Shown here: positions 17,754 through 25,655 of the stretch, in pieces
Layout of the letters: each line of letters opens with the position of its first letter
How positions within the stretch are numbered: position 1 is the first letter of the stretch
Assembly: GCA_017623595.1 (NCBI GenBank)
Contig: JAGAOU010000037.1
Coordinates: 23,171 to 87,170, forward strand
Length of the DNA: 64,000 bases
Direction: 5' to 3'
Source: Clostridia bacterium
GTDB lineage: Bacteria > Bacillota > Clostridia > Oscillospirales > UBA644
Notes under the pieces: generated by a model
What the model was told of the DNA's origin: nothing
Databases searched by the model: none
Seen by the model: the letters and a program-made list of their open reading frames with translations, nothing else
Translations under genes and position numbers: made by a program

Positions 17754-18125
17754 ATGTCGGAACACATTCACGATTGCCATGAGGAAACCTGCGAATATAT
17801 GCACGTTCACCCCGAGTTGATTGAAAAGGTGAAGGAGAATATGCCGCCCGAGGAGACCTTGTATGATCTGGCGGAGCTTTACAAAGTCTTCGGGGATTCC
17901 ACCCGTATCAAGATCCTTTATGTTCTGTTTGAGGCGGAGGTCTGTGTGTGTGACCTGGCCCAATGCCTGAATATGACCACCTCAGCCATCTCCCATCAGC
18001 TGCGGGTGTTGAAGCAGTCCCGCCTGGTCAAATGCCGTCGGGAAGGGAAGACCGTCTTTTATTCTCTGGCCGATGACCATGTCCGTACCATTATTGATCA
18101 AGGTATGAACCATATTGAAGAATAA
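17754..18125 (+). CDS. ArsR/SmtB-family metal-sensing repressor with two predicted metal sites
   Basis: A 123-residue winged-helix repressor that should release DNA when it binds Zn or Cd. It has the family core YKVFGDSTRIKILYVL and the recognition helix MTTSAISHQLRVLKQSRLV. A CadC-type alpha-3 site is suggested by C64 and C66 in VCVCDLA plus N-terminal Cys/His (C8, C13 in HDCHEETC). An alpha-5 site is visible as D107-x-H109 and H120-x-x-E123, with the same spacing as the SmtB zinc site. It heads an operon with an HMA protein and a P-type ATPase and faces two matching operators, so autoregulation is expected. GAAAGGAG precedes the ATG. Confidence 0.93.
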   Translation: MSEHIHDCHEETCEYMHVHPELIEKVKENMPPEETLYDLAELYKVFGDSTRIKILYVLFEAEVCVCDLAQCLNMTTSAISHQLRVLKQSRLVKCRREGKTVFYSLADDHVRTIIDQGMNHIEE

Positions 18126-18146
18126 TTTACATGGGAGTAATGTATT

Positions 18147-18365
18147 ATGAAAAAGACCTTTCGCATCGAAAATCTCTGTTGCGCCAACTGTGCCCGCAAA
18201 ATCGAAGAGGGAATCAAAAAAATTCCCGGCGTCATTGACGCAAAAATTGTCTTTATGACCATGAAACTGAATCTTGAGGTGGAGGACGGCATGCTGGAAT
18301 CGGTGCTCATCGAGGCGAAGAAAATCGCCAAGAAGGTTGAGCCCGATTGCGAGATTCCGGCATGA
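18147..18365 (+). CDS. Free-standing HMA metal-binding protein
   Basis: A 72-residue ferredoxin-fold heavy-metal-associated domain. Its metal loop is C12-A-N-C15, preceded by another Cys (C11), and the GVIDAKIVFMTMKLNLEVED stretch is typical of the second half. In CadA/ZntA pumps this domain is usually fused to the ATPase N-terminus. Here it is a separate gene whose stop overlaps the ATPase start by ATGA. It probably hands Zn or Cd to the pump or senses cytosolic metal for it. Confidence 0.93.
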   Translation: MKKTFRIENLCCANCARKIEEGIKKIPGVIDAKIVFMTMKLNLEVEDGMLESVLIEAKKIAKKVEPDCEIPA

Positions 18366-20194
18366 CCCGCCGTCAAAAACGGGATCTGATCCGCATCCTT
18401 GCGGCAGGCGCATTCTTTGCCGTCGCCTTCTTCCTGCCCCTGTCGGGATGGTGGCGGGCGATTCCCTTTGCGATTCCCTATCTCATCGTCGGGTTTCCCG
18501 TGCTGAAATCCGCTTTTTTGTCTTTGATTCACGGACAATGGATGAACGAGACCTTTCTTATGACCGTGGCTTCCTTGGGCGCTTTTGTGCTGGGCGAATT
18601 TGCGGAAGGCGTGGCGGTGATGCTTTTCTCCGCCGTGGGGGAACTTTTTGAGAGTTATGCCGTGGGCAAAAGCCGCAATTCCGTGGCGGAGCTGATGACC
18701 CTATGTCCCGATGAAGCCACCGTTTTGCGGAATGGAGCGTGGATTACGGTGTCTCCCGATGAAATTGCCGTGGGAGAGACCATCCGTGTACTTCCGGGGG
18801 AAAAAATCCCCTTGGATGGCGTTGTTATGGAGGGGGCTTCCTCTCTCGATACCCGTTCTCTGACGGGAGAATCCCTGCCGCGGGATATTGCCGTGGGAGA
18901 TCCTGCCATCAGCGGTTGTGTGAATCTCTCCGGGGTTCTGATGCTTCGGGTGGAAAAGGAATTCGGGGAGAGCACGGCCTCCAAAATCCTTGCCTTGGTG
19001 GAGGATGCCACCGCAAATCGGGCAAAAACCGAGACCTTTGTGGCCTCCTTCGCCCGTTGGTATACTCCTCTTGTGCTGATCCTTGCCCTGTTTGTGGGGA
19101 TTGTGCCGCCTTTGGTGCTGGGTGGTTGGTCGGAATGGATCTATCGTGCGCTGGAATTTTTGGTGGTTTCTTGCCCCTGTGCGGTGGTGATTTCGGTTCC
19201 TCTGACCTATTTCGGGGGAATCGGCGGCGCCTCCCGCAAAGGGATTCTGATTAAGGGCTCCGACCGTCTGGAGGCTCTTGCCCATGCGGATACGGTGGTT
19301 TTCGATAAAACGGGAACCTTGACCCGTGGTGTGTTCGAGGTGACCGATGTTCGGGGAGAAGACCCGGAGCATGTGTTGGAAATCGCCGCACTCTGCGAGC
19401 AGTTTTCCAATCATCCCATCGCCCGATCTCTGCGGGAGGGGTGGAAGGGAGAACTGTCCGAAGAACGTGTTTCCGCCTTTGAGGAGACGGCAGGCTTCGG
19501 TGTCAGTGCTGTAGTGGACGGACAACGGTATTCTGTGGGAAATGATCGCTGGATGCGGATGCAAGGCTTTGTTCCCATGGATACGGAAACCGTGGGGACA
19601 CATATTTTTGTTGCCGATGCCCACCGCTGCTTTGGTGTGGTCACCATTGCCGACCGTTTGAAGGAAAATGCCGTGGAGGCCCTGCGCTCCCTGCGTGTCT
19701 TGGGAGTGCGCCGTACGGTGATGCTGACGGGGGATTCACACCGTGCCGCCGCAGGAGTGGCAGAAGAATGTGGTGTGGATTCCTATAAAGCCGACCTTCT
19801 CCCCGCAGATAAGGTTCTTGCGCTGAAGGAGGTTTCCGACGGGGCAAAGGGGACGGTTGTGTTTGTGGGCGACGGTATGAACGATGCTCCCGTCCTGGCT
19901 TCGGCGGATGTGGGGGTTGCCATGGGGGCTATGGGCTCCGATGCTGCCATTGAAGCCGCCGATGTGGTTTTGATGCATGACGACCTTTCCGCTCTTCCCG
20001 TTGCGGTGGGGGTTGCTCGGAAAACACGGAGCATTGTTCTTCAGAATCTGGTCTTCTCCATCGGGATCAAAATCCTTGTTATGATCCTCTGCGCCACCGG
20101 TGTGGCCAACATGTGGTACGCCGTTTTTGCCGATGTGGGGGTTTCTGTACTGGCAATTCTTAATGCCATGCGCGCATTATCGAAAAAAAGTTGA
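18362..20194 (+). CDS. cadA: Zn/Cd/Pb-exporting P1B-type ATPase lacking an N-terminal HMA domain
   Basis: Exports divalent soft metals across the membrane using ATP. In the 610 residues, early membrane helices are followed by the actuator loop SLTGESLP, the metal-binding C271-P-C273 in VVSCPCAVVISVPL, the phosphorylated D315 in FDKTGTLT, a GDGMNDAPVLASADVGVAMG hinge, and a final helix DVGVSVLAILNAMR whose Asp is typical of the Zn/Cd subgroup (P1B-2). The start is ATG 18362 (ATGA overlap with the HMA gene); an in-frame TTG 15 bases earlier has no support. It is shorter than usual CadA because the HMA domain is encoded separately. Confidence 0.94.
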   Translation: MTRRQKRDLIRILAAGAFFAVAFFLPLSGWWRAIPFAIPYLIVGFPVLKSAFLSLIHGQWMNETFLMTVASLGAFVLGEFAEGVAVMLFSAVGELFESYAVGKSRNSVAELMTLCPDEATVLRNGAWITVSPDEIAVGETIRVLPGEKIPLDGVVMEGASSLDTRSLTGESLPRDIAVGDPAISGCVNLSGVLMLRVEKEFGESTASKILALVEDATANRAKTETFVASFARWYTPLVLILALFVGIVPPLVLGGWSEWIYRALEFLVVSCPCAVVISVPLTYFGGIGGASRKGILIKGSDRLEALAHADTVVFDKTGTLTRGVFEVTDVRGEDPEHVLEIAALCEQFSNHPIARSLREGWKGELSEERVSAFEETAGFGVSAVVDGQRYSVGNDRWMRMQGFVPMDTETVGTHIFVADAHRCFGVVTIADRLKENAVEALRSLRVLGVRRTVMLTGDSHRAAAGVAEECGVDSYKADLLPADKVLALKEVSDGAKGTVVFVGDGMNDAPVLASADVGVAMGAMGSDAAIEAADVVLMHDDLSALPVAVGVARKTRSIVLQNLVFSIGIKILVMILCATGVANMWYAVFADVGVSVLAILNAMRALSKKS

Positions 20195-20212
20195 TATTTT
20201 TGCCTTTCCCCG

Positions 20213-20241
20213 TTGACAAACGGGGAATTGTGCGGTATAAT
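20213..20241 (+). promoter_or_regulatory. Promoter of galT
   Basis: TTGACA (20213-20218), 17 bases, TATAAT (20236-20241): full consensus. The -35 lies within a CCCCGTT-GACA-AACGGGG hairpin just after the ATPase gene, which may also attenuate read-through. Confidence 0.9.
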
Positions 20242-20274
20242 AGAGACGTAAGTTTATAAAGGGGAGTAAAACCA

Positions 20275-21774
20275 ATGATACAGACCAACCTCAAACAATT
20301 GGTGGAGTATGCAAAGGCCTATTGCATGCTTCCGAAAGCAGATGAATACTACACCTTCAACCGTCTCCTGCTTCTTTTGAATCTGGACGATTGCGGTGCC
20401 GACGAACCTATTCCTTCCGTGGAAGGTATGACCGGTCCCGATGCGGTTCTGGAGCCGATTCTTGCCTATGCCGTGGAAAAGGGCATCATTGACGAAGGAC
20501 AGACCGAGGCCTTCTCCTCCCGTTTGATGGACACCGTTTCCCTGCGACCCTCTCAGGTGCAGGCCGTCTTCGAGGAGAAAAAGGCTTCCCTCGGATTGAA
20601 GGCCGCCACAGACTGGTTCCATGATTATTGCGAAAAGACCGATTACGTCAAGCGCTCCGCCATCGAAAAGAACCTGCGCTGGGATGCAAAGGGCGAAAAG
20701 GCCGACCTGGTCATCACCGTCAACCTTTCCAAGCCCGAGGTGGACAATAAAAAATCCGCCGCCATGCTTCATAAAAAGCCCTCAGGCTACCCCTCCTGCG
20801 TGATCTGCCGTCAGAACGAAGGCTTTACGGGACACGGCACCGTTCGCGATACCCTGCGCACCATCGATGTAACGCTGGACGGAACCCCCTTCTTCTGGCA
20901 GTTCTCTCCCTATGCATACTATTATCAGCATGCCATCATCATCAATACCGAACATACTCCCATGATTGTTAATACCACCGCCCTGCGCCGTCTGATGGAT
21001 TTTGTGGATCAGTATCCTCATTATTTCATCGGCAGCAACGCGGCTCTGCCCCGCATCGGCGGCTCTCTGTTGGTTCATGATCACTATCAGGGCGGTCTGG
21101 AGCAGATGCCCATGCACCGTGCCGACTATCGTACCGTCCTCTCTGCCCCCGATGCGAAGGTGAAGGTGGGCATTCTCGAATGGTATAACAGCGTTGTCCG
21201 CTTTGAGTCCGACGATCGTGAGGCCATTCTCGCCACCGCCGCCCGCATGATCGAGGCTTGGAAGGATTATAACAATGCCGCGCTGGGGATTCTTTCCGAA
21301 TCCGCAGGGGAGAAGCATAACTCCTGTTCTCCCGTGGTTCGCCGCACCGAAACGGGCTATATCATTGATCTGATTCTGAGAAATAACCGCACCGACGAGA
21401 CCTATCCCGACGGCATTTTCCACGCCCATCCCGAATACCACAACATCAAGAAGGAAAGCATCGGTTTGATCGAGGCCATGGGGCTTTATATTCTCCCCGC
21501 CCGCCTCAACCGCCAGCTTTTCAAGGAAGCCGCCGCCTATCTTTGCGGCAAGCCCTATGACGGAGATGCTTTGGCCGAGGATATGCAGGTCCACCGTGAG
21601 ATGATCGAGCTGCTTCTTTCCCGCCATGGTAATTCCCTGACCCCCGAAGAGGCCGAAGCCGCCGTCCGCAGCCGTATCAACGAGGTCTGCGATGCTATTC
21701 TGAAAAACACCGCCGTCTTCGACGAAAATACCGGCAGTGAAGTCTTCCGCGCCTTCGTTGTCTCTTGCCTGTAA
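20275..21774 (+). CDS. galT: UDP-glucose--hexose-1-phosphate uridylyltransferase, class II
   Basis: Exchanges UMP between UDP-glucose and galactose-1-phosphate in the Leloir pathway. The 499-residue size and motifs (CVICRQNEGFTGHGT, QFSPYAYYYQHAIIIN, GGSLLVHDHYQGGLEQMPMHRA, PDGIFHAHPEYHNIKKESIGLIEAMG) are those of the Firmicutes class II GalT, distinct from the HPHxQ class I enzymes. It is a single gene with its own consensus promoter, an AAAGGGGAG ribosome site and a strong terminator. No galK or galE is adjacent. Galactose released by the GH2 enzyme at 34500-37286 could be a source of substrate (inference). Confidence 0.96.
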   Translation: MIQTNLKQLVEYAKAYCMLPKADEYYTFNRLLLLLNLDDCGADEPIPSVEGMTGPDAVLEPILAYAVEKGIIDEGQTEAFSSRLMDTVSLRPSQVQAVFEEKKASLGLKAATDWFHDYCEKTDYVKRSAIEKNLRWDAKGEKADLVITVNLSKPEVDNKKSAAMLHKKPSGYPSCVICRQNEGFTGHGTVRDTLRTIDVTLDGTPFFWQFSPYAYYYQHAIIINTEHTPMIVNTTALRRLMDFVDQYPHYFIGSNAALPRIGGSLLVHDHYQGGLEQMPMHRADYRTVLSAPDAKVKVGILEWYNSVVRFESDDREAILATAARMIEAWKDYNNAALGILSESAGEKHNSCSPVVRRTETGYIIDLILRNNRTDETYPDGIFHAHPEYHNIKKESIGLIEAMGLYILPARLNRQLFKEAAAYLCGKPYDGDALAEDMQVHREMIELLLSRHGNSLTPEEAEAAVRSRINEVCDAILKNTAVFDENTGSEVFRAFVVSCL

Positions 21775-21793
21775 CATTTAAATTTACATTTAC

Positions 21794-21830
21794 CTCGTCC
21801 CTCGGATCCTTCCGAGGGACGAGCTTTTTT
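21794..21830 (+). terminator. Rho-independent terminator after galT
   Basis: A 13-bp stem (CTCGTCCCTCGGA with its complement) with a 4-base loop, followed by CTTTTTT. Confidence 0.92.
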
Positions 21831-21881
21831 AAAGTTGTTTTTCGGGTATTTTTTTGTTTTCGTCGGTTTGCATTTTAGGGG

Positions 21882-21910
21882 TTGCTTTTTTTGTAAAAAT
21901 ATGGTATACT
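21882..21910 (+). promoter_or_regulatory. Promoter of the CpXC/methyltransferase pair
   Basis: TTGCTT (21882-21887), 17-base spacer, TATACT (21905-21910). The -35 is weak, but position and spacing fit; the start codon is 33 bases downstream. Confidence 0.65.
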
Positions 21911-21942
21911 AATAAGGTACGAAAAATGGAAGGGGTGTTTGT

Positions 21943-22575
21943 ATGCGTTCCGAACGCAGACCCATGACCTGCCGCCATTGCGGAAAAGAATTTACCGCCC
22001 GTGTGATTTTGCAGGTGGATTACGGCCGTCCCGAGGATCGGGAAGCCAATCTGACCGACGGAAGTCTGTTTGCCTACCGTTGTCCTCATTGCGGGGAGGA
22101 GATGCATTTTAATCATTATCTTCTCTGGGTGGACGAAGGACATACCGTGGCGGTGTGCAATATCACCTGTGAGGAAGAGAAGAAGGCTGTGGACGAGGCC
22201 CTTTCTGCCCTTGTTGCTTTTGGGAAGGATTCCCGAATCCGTCGCCGATTTGTTTCTTCCCCCGCCCGTCTGTGCGAAAAGGCGCAGATCTTTTCTCAGG
22301 GGCTGGACGATCGGACGGTGGAGGTCATTAAGCTTTATATGGCCGAGGAGGTGCGGCGGGCCCATCCTCAAAAAACGGTCACCGATGCGTTGTTTTTCCC
22401 CGATAACGAAGATTTTGGAATTTTGTTCCTCTGTCCCGACGGCAATTTGTCTGTCAAGGTGACACGGGAACAGTTTGATGCGGTTTGTTCCCGATTTGCC
22501 TTTTCCGAACCCTCCCCCGAGGTGGTTGACGGAGCCTGGGCCATTGCTTATCTGACGGGTGGCAAATCATGCTGA
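21943..22575 (+). CDS. CpXC-domain protein
   Basis: A 210-residue protein with an N-terminal zinc-ribbon-like CpXC domain: CRHCGKEF near residue 10 and CPHCGEEMHFNHYLLWVD near residue 47, i.e. two CxxC pairs that probably bind zinc. The remaining 150 residues match no family I know. Proteins of this family are found mainly in Clostridia and their function is not established. The stop overlaps the next gene (methyltransferase) by 7 bases. Identity of the domain is fairly sure; function is unknown. Confidence 0.8.
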   Translation: MRSERRPMTCRHCGKEFTARVILQVDYGRPEDREANLTDGSLFAYRCPHCGEEMHFNHYLLWVDEGHTVAVCNITCEEEKKAVDEALSALVAFGKDSRIRRRFVSSPARLCEKAQIFSQGLDDRTVEVIKLYMAEEVRRAHPQKTVTDALFFPDNEDFGILFLCPDGNLSVKVTREQFDAVCSRFAFSEPSPEVVDGAWAIAYLTGGKSC

Positions 22576-23123
22576 ATCTGCGAGAAACCGAAAAAGCATT
22601 CCTTGCGACCCATGTTTTTGAGGGATGTGTTGCGGTGGATTTCACCATGGGAAACGGAAACGATACCCTTTGGCTTTCCCACAGAGCGGGTCAAAAGGGC
22701 AGGGTATATGCCTTTGATATTCAGCCCGAAGCGGTGGCTCGCACGGCGGAACGGATGAAGCTGGAGGCGCCTTTTGAAAACTATCGGCTGATCTGTGCTT
22801 CCCATCATACCGCATCGGATTACGTTTCCGAGCCCATTGATGTGGGTATTTTTAATCTGGGTTTTCTGCCCGGAGGAGATAAGGGAATCACCACTCTGCG
22901 GCAGACCACTCTGCCCGCCGTTCGCTGGGCGCTGTCTTCGCTGGCATCCAAGGGAGCGCTTTTGATCGCCGTTTATCCCGGACATGAGGAAGGGCGCCTG
23001 GAAGGGGAGATGCTGCAGGAGGAACTGTCCGCATTGCCCCCGAAGCAATACAGTGTCAGCTGCCTTCGCATTGTCAATGCTCCCGATTGCCCTTTCTTCT
23101 ATCTCATTGAGAAAAACAAATAA
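22569..23123 (+). CDS. Class I SAM methyltransferase, YtqB/MnmM-like
   Basis: A 184-residue Rossmann methyltransferase of the family long annotated as putative rRNA methylase. Its B. subtilis member YtqB (MnmM) methylates the wobble nm5U34 of some tRNAs. SAM-binding motif I is AVDFTMGNGNDTLWLS, the following acidic strand is YAFDIQPEAVARTAERM, and the family signature FNLGFLPGGDKGITTLRQTT is complete. It overlaps the CpXC gene by 7 bases and has no separate ribosome site, so translation is coupled. A bidirectional terminator follows. The tRNA role is transferred from the family, not shown here. Confidence 0.88.
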   Translation: MLNLRETEKAFLATHVFEGCVAVDFTMGNGNDTLWLSHRAGQKGRVYAFDIQPEAVARTAERMKLEAPFENYRLICASHHTASDYVSEPIDVGIFNLGFLPGGDKGITTLRQTTLPAVRWALSSLASKGALLIAVYPGHEEGRLEGEMLQEELSALPPKQYSVSCLRIVNAPDCPFFYLIEKNK

Positions 23124-23130
23124 TCCCAAA

Positions 23131-23162
23131 AAAAAAGCGCTTGCCGGGCAAGCGCTTTTTTA
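23131..23162. terminator. Bidirectional terminator between methyltransferase and AraC regulator
   Basis: An A-run, the stem AAGCGCTTGCC-GGCAAGCGCTT and a T-run serve both converging genes. The regulator's stop codon lies at its edge. Confidence 0.92.
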
Positions 23163-23927
23163 GGTTTTTCGGTATTCACCGGGTGTTTTTCCTGTGATTT
23201 GTCGGAACTGGCGGGAAAAGTGGGTCTCGTTTTCATATCCACAGGCGACGGCGATCTGTCGGGCAGTCAGGTCTGTCAGCATCAGCAAGGATTTTGCCCG
23301 TTCGATCCTGGAAGAGATCACATCTGTCATGCAGGGTATGTTGAATATTTCCCGATAGATTTTTTGAAAATATGAGGGGGAAAAATTGACTCGTTGAGCC
23401 ATCATTTTGACGCTCCATGGAAGATCCGGTTCGTCGTAAATTTCGTTTCGTAAATGATTTATTTTGTCAAGTGTCCGGCTTTCGTAGCGGATCCGAGATG
23501 TGGCTTCTGTCAGTTTTATCAGAAAATACCGCAGAAGGGCATCGATGGCTTCCCGAGAATACGTAGACCTGTTTTTAGTCTCGTAGACGATTTTCTGCTG
23601 GACACTCATGAAATCCGAAACATCGGGCAGAGATATGGGTGTGTTGTAGATCGGATCCAGCCCTGCCAAAAAGGCTTCGTCCGCTTCAGATTCCGTGTTG
23701 AAATGAATATAATCGTTGATATAAATCTCTTCTGCTCCGCGAAAAAATTGGGGCGAATTTTTTTTGTACAGAAAAACGGTGTTTTTTGGTACGGGAATCT
23801 CCTTGCCGTCTAAAGTAAAAATGGCAGGGGTCTTGGTGTACAAGAACAGATAATCCTTCGACCCCTCGGGGCGTCGAATGCGGAAATTCCGATGTCGGAA
23901 ATTTATGCCGCAATGATTGACGAACAT
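23160..23927 (-). CDS. AraC-family transcriptional regulator
   Basis: A 255-residue protein with an N-terminal cupin-like ligand domain (YLFLYTKTPAIFTLDGKEIPVPKNTVFLY) and a C-terminal double helix-turn-helix. The first helix pair is MMAQRVNFSPSYFQKIYREIF and the second RQIAVACGYENETHFSRQFRQ followed by TGKTPGEYRKT, the AraC hallmark. It is divergent from the GH51 arabinofuranosidase, with two direct repeats between them (23940-23975), so it probably activates that gene in response to a sugar or oligosaccharide. GGAGGTG stands before the ATG. A possible own promoter (TTGCAG, 16 bases, TATACT, minus strand, 23962-23989) overlaps the repeats, which would allow autoregulation. Confidence 0.93.
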   Translation of the reverse strand: MFVNHCGINFRHRNFRIRRPEGSKDYLFLYTKTPAIFTLDGKEIPVPKNTVFLYKKNSPQFFRGAEEIYINDYIHFNTESEADEAFLAGLDPIYNTPISLPDVSDFMSVQQKIVYETKNRSTYSREAIDALLRYFLIKLTEATSRIRYESRTLDKINHLRNEIYDEPDLPWSVKMMAQRVNFSPSYFQKIYREIFNIPCMTDVISSRIERAKSLLMLTDLTARQIAVACGYENETHFSRQFRQITGKTPGEYRKT

Positions 23928-23939
23928 AAAACACCTCCA

Positions 23940-23975
23940 AAGTATGATATGTCAAACTTTAAGTATAATATATCA
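23940..23975. promoter_or_regulatory. Candidate AraC-type operator, two 15-base direct repeats 21 bases apart
   Basis: AAGTATGATATGTCA (23940-23954) and AAGTATAATATATCA (23961-23975) agree at 13 of 15 positions. They start exactly 21 bases (two helical turns) apart and end next to the -35 box of the GH51 gene. This is the classic geometry of an AraC-family activator site. Confidence 0.75.
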
Positions 23976-24004
23976 TAGACAACCTGCAAAATCAAGTGTA
24001 TAAT
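23976..24004 (+). promoter_or_regulatory. Promoter of the GH51 gene
   Basis: TAGACA (23976-23981), 17-base spacer, TATAAT (23999-24004), 40 bases before the start codon and abutting the direct repeats. Confidence 0.82.
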
Positions 24005-24043
24005 AAGACAAAAAGTGAAAAATTCAGAAAGGGTTCAAAAAGT

Positions 24044-25531
24044 ATGAAATGTTATGTCAATCCGCACCGTATTTACGGAACAGTTAACCCCATGGTCTAC
24101 GGTCATTTTATTGAGCATTTTCACCGTCAGATTTACGGTGGGGTTTATGATCCTGCGTCTCCCTTTGCGGATGAAGACGGTCTTCGAACCGATGTTTTGG
24201 ATGCAATGCGTAATATTAAGGTGCCTGTTCTTCGCTGGCCGGGAGGTTGTTTTGTTTCTTCCTATCACTGGAAAAAAGCAGTCGGGAAAAATCGCATGCC
24301 TTTTTATGATAAGGCTTGGCGGATGGAGGATCCCAACACCTTCGGCACAGATGAATACATCAAATTCTGCCGTAAGATCGATTGTGCTCCCTATATCTGC
24401 ACCAACGCAGGGACGGGAACTGCGGAAGAAATGAGCGATTGGGTGGAATACTGTAACCTGAAGGAGCAGGGAGAATATGCAAAGCAGCGCATTGAAAACG
24501 GATTTCCCGAACCTCATGCCGTAAAATATTGGAGCATCGGCAATGAAAACTACGGTGCATGGGAGCTTGGTGCGAAGGATGCCGAGGAATGGAGTCGACT
24601 GGTTCTGGAATCTGCCAAGATGATGAAGCATGTGGATCCTACTATTGAGCTTTCCGCTGCGGCTTTGACCGATCCCAACTGGAATTTGAAGCTGCTGCAA
24701 AAGGCGGGCAATTTTTTGGATTGGATCTCCATTCACGTTTATTATGATGCTTTGCAAAATTCCTGGGAATATGCGCCGTCTGATTATGAAACGATGATGG
24801 GGCGTACCGGAAAGGTTCGGAATTCCATCGTAAAGGTTCGTGGCACTTTGATGATGCTCGGCTTGGAGAAGAGAATTAAAATTGCCTATGACGAATGGAA
24901 TCCGCGGGGTTGGCATCATCCCGGAATTCACCAGAATCTGGGTGCAGGTCTGGAAAATGACGAATTCCTGAAAGCCCGCGATAAAAACGATATTAATTCC
25001 ACCTATACCATGGCGGATGCGGTGTTTACCGCTTGCTTCCTGAATGAATGTATCCGAAATTGTGATATGGTTAAAATGGCGAATTTTGCGCCCCTGCTCA
25101 ATACATGCGGCCCGATCTTTACTTATGACGGTGGCATTGTGAAGCGGAGCACCTATTACGTTTTTGAGTTGATGACCCATCACATGGGAGATATTTCCGT
25201 GGATTTTTGGACGGACAAGTGCTCCGAAGAAACCATGGGTGGTCAGCAGGTTAAAATGGTCGATCTTGCCGCCGCGGTACGTTCCTGCGACGGGGCTTTG
25301 ACCCTTTCGGCGGTCAACAAGTCCGATGCGGTCACCCAAGAGATCGAAATTCCCCTTCCCGAGGGATATTCCTCCTCAACGGTTTATACCGTGAACGGTC
25401 CGTCCAAGGATTCTTACAACGATATCGGCAGGGAAGAGGTTCGTATCACCGAGGGGGAAGCAATTCTCTCCGGAGGGACCGTTTCCGTGAAGCTTTCGCC
25501 TCATTCCGTCAATCTGATTATTCTTCGCTGA
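24044..25531 (+). CDS. Alpha-L-arabinofuranosidase, GH51
   Basis: Removes terminal arabinofuranose from arabinan or arabinoxylan side chains. At 495 residues with no signal peptide it should act in the cytosol on imported oligosaccharides. GH51 hallmarks are GHFIEHFHRQIYGG and LRWPGGCFVSSYHWKK near the N-terminus, the acid/base E168 in YWSIGNENYG, and the nucleophile E284 in IAYDEWN. A C-terminal beta-sandwich ends in LSPHSVNLIIL. The ATG at 24044 is used because an in-frame GTG at 23996 would lie upstream of the -10 box. Transcribed from a promoter with AraC-type repeats and ended by a terminator. Confidence 0.94.
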   Translation: MKCYVNPHRIYGTVNPMVYGHFIEHFHRQIYGGVYDPASPFADEDGLRTDVLDAMRNIKVPVLRWPGGCFVSSYHWKKAVGKNRMPFYDKAWRMEDPNTFGTDEYIKFCRKIDCAPYICTNAGTGTAEEMSDWVEYCNLKEQGEYAKQRIENGFPEPHAVKYWSIGNENYGAWELGAKDAEEWSRLVLESAKMMKHVDPTIELSAAALTDPNWNLKLLQKAGNFLDWISIHVYYDALQNSWEYAPSDYETMMGRTGKVRNSIVKVRGTLMMLGLEKRIKIAYDEWNPRGWHHPGIHQNLGAGLENDEFLKARDKNDINSTYTMADAVFTACFLNECIRNCDMVKMANFAPLLNTCGPIFTYDGGIVKRSTYYVFELMTHHMGDISVDFWTDKCSEETMGGQQVKMVDLAAAVRSCDGALTLSAVNKSDAVTQEIEIPLPEGYSSSTVYTVNGPSKDSYNDIGREEVRITEGEAILSGGTVSVKLSPHSVNLIILR

Positions 25532-25545
25532 TTTTTAGAACGTTA

Positions 25546-25580
25546 GACCGGCTGAATTTTTTCGGCCGGTCTTTTGTTTT
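25546..25580 (+). terminator. Rho-independent terminator after the GH51 gene
   Basis: Stem GACCGGC/GCCGGTC with a 12-base loop, followed by TTTTGTTTT. Confidence 0.8.
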
Positions 25581-25585
25581 GGGAC

Positions 25586-25614
25586 TTGATTTTTCCATCG
25601 ATTTATGGTATAAT
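25586..25614 (+). promoter_or_regulatory. Promoter of the HAD-AlaX-ABC-F-TIM barrel operon
   Basis: TTGATT (25586-25591), 17-base spacer, TATAAT (25609-25614), 41 bases before the HAD start codon. Confidence 0.85.
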
Positions 25615-25655
25615 GATTGGCAAGATGTGAAGTGTATATCGGGAGGATTGATTTA

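Noticed and set aside
18147..18365. HMA gene as a frameshifted piece of the ATPase
   Set aside because: It has its own start, full domain length and a canonical ATGA overlap, and the ATPase frame needs no correction.
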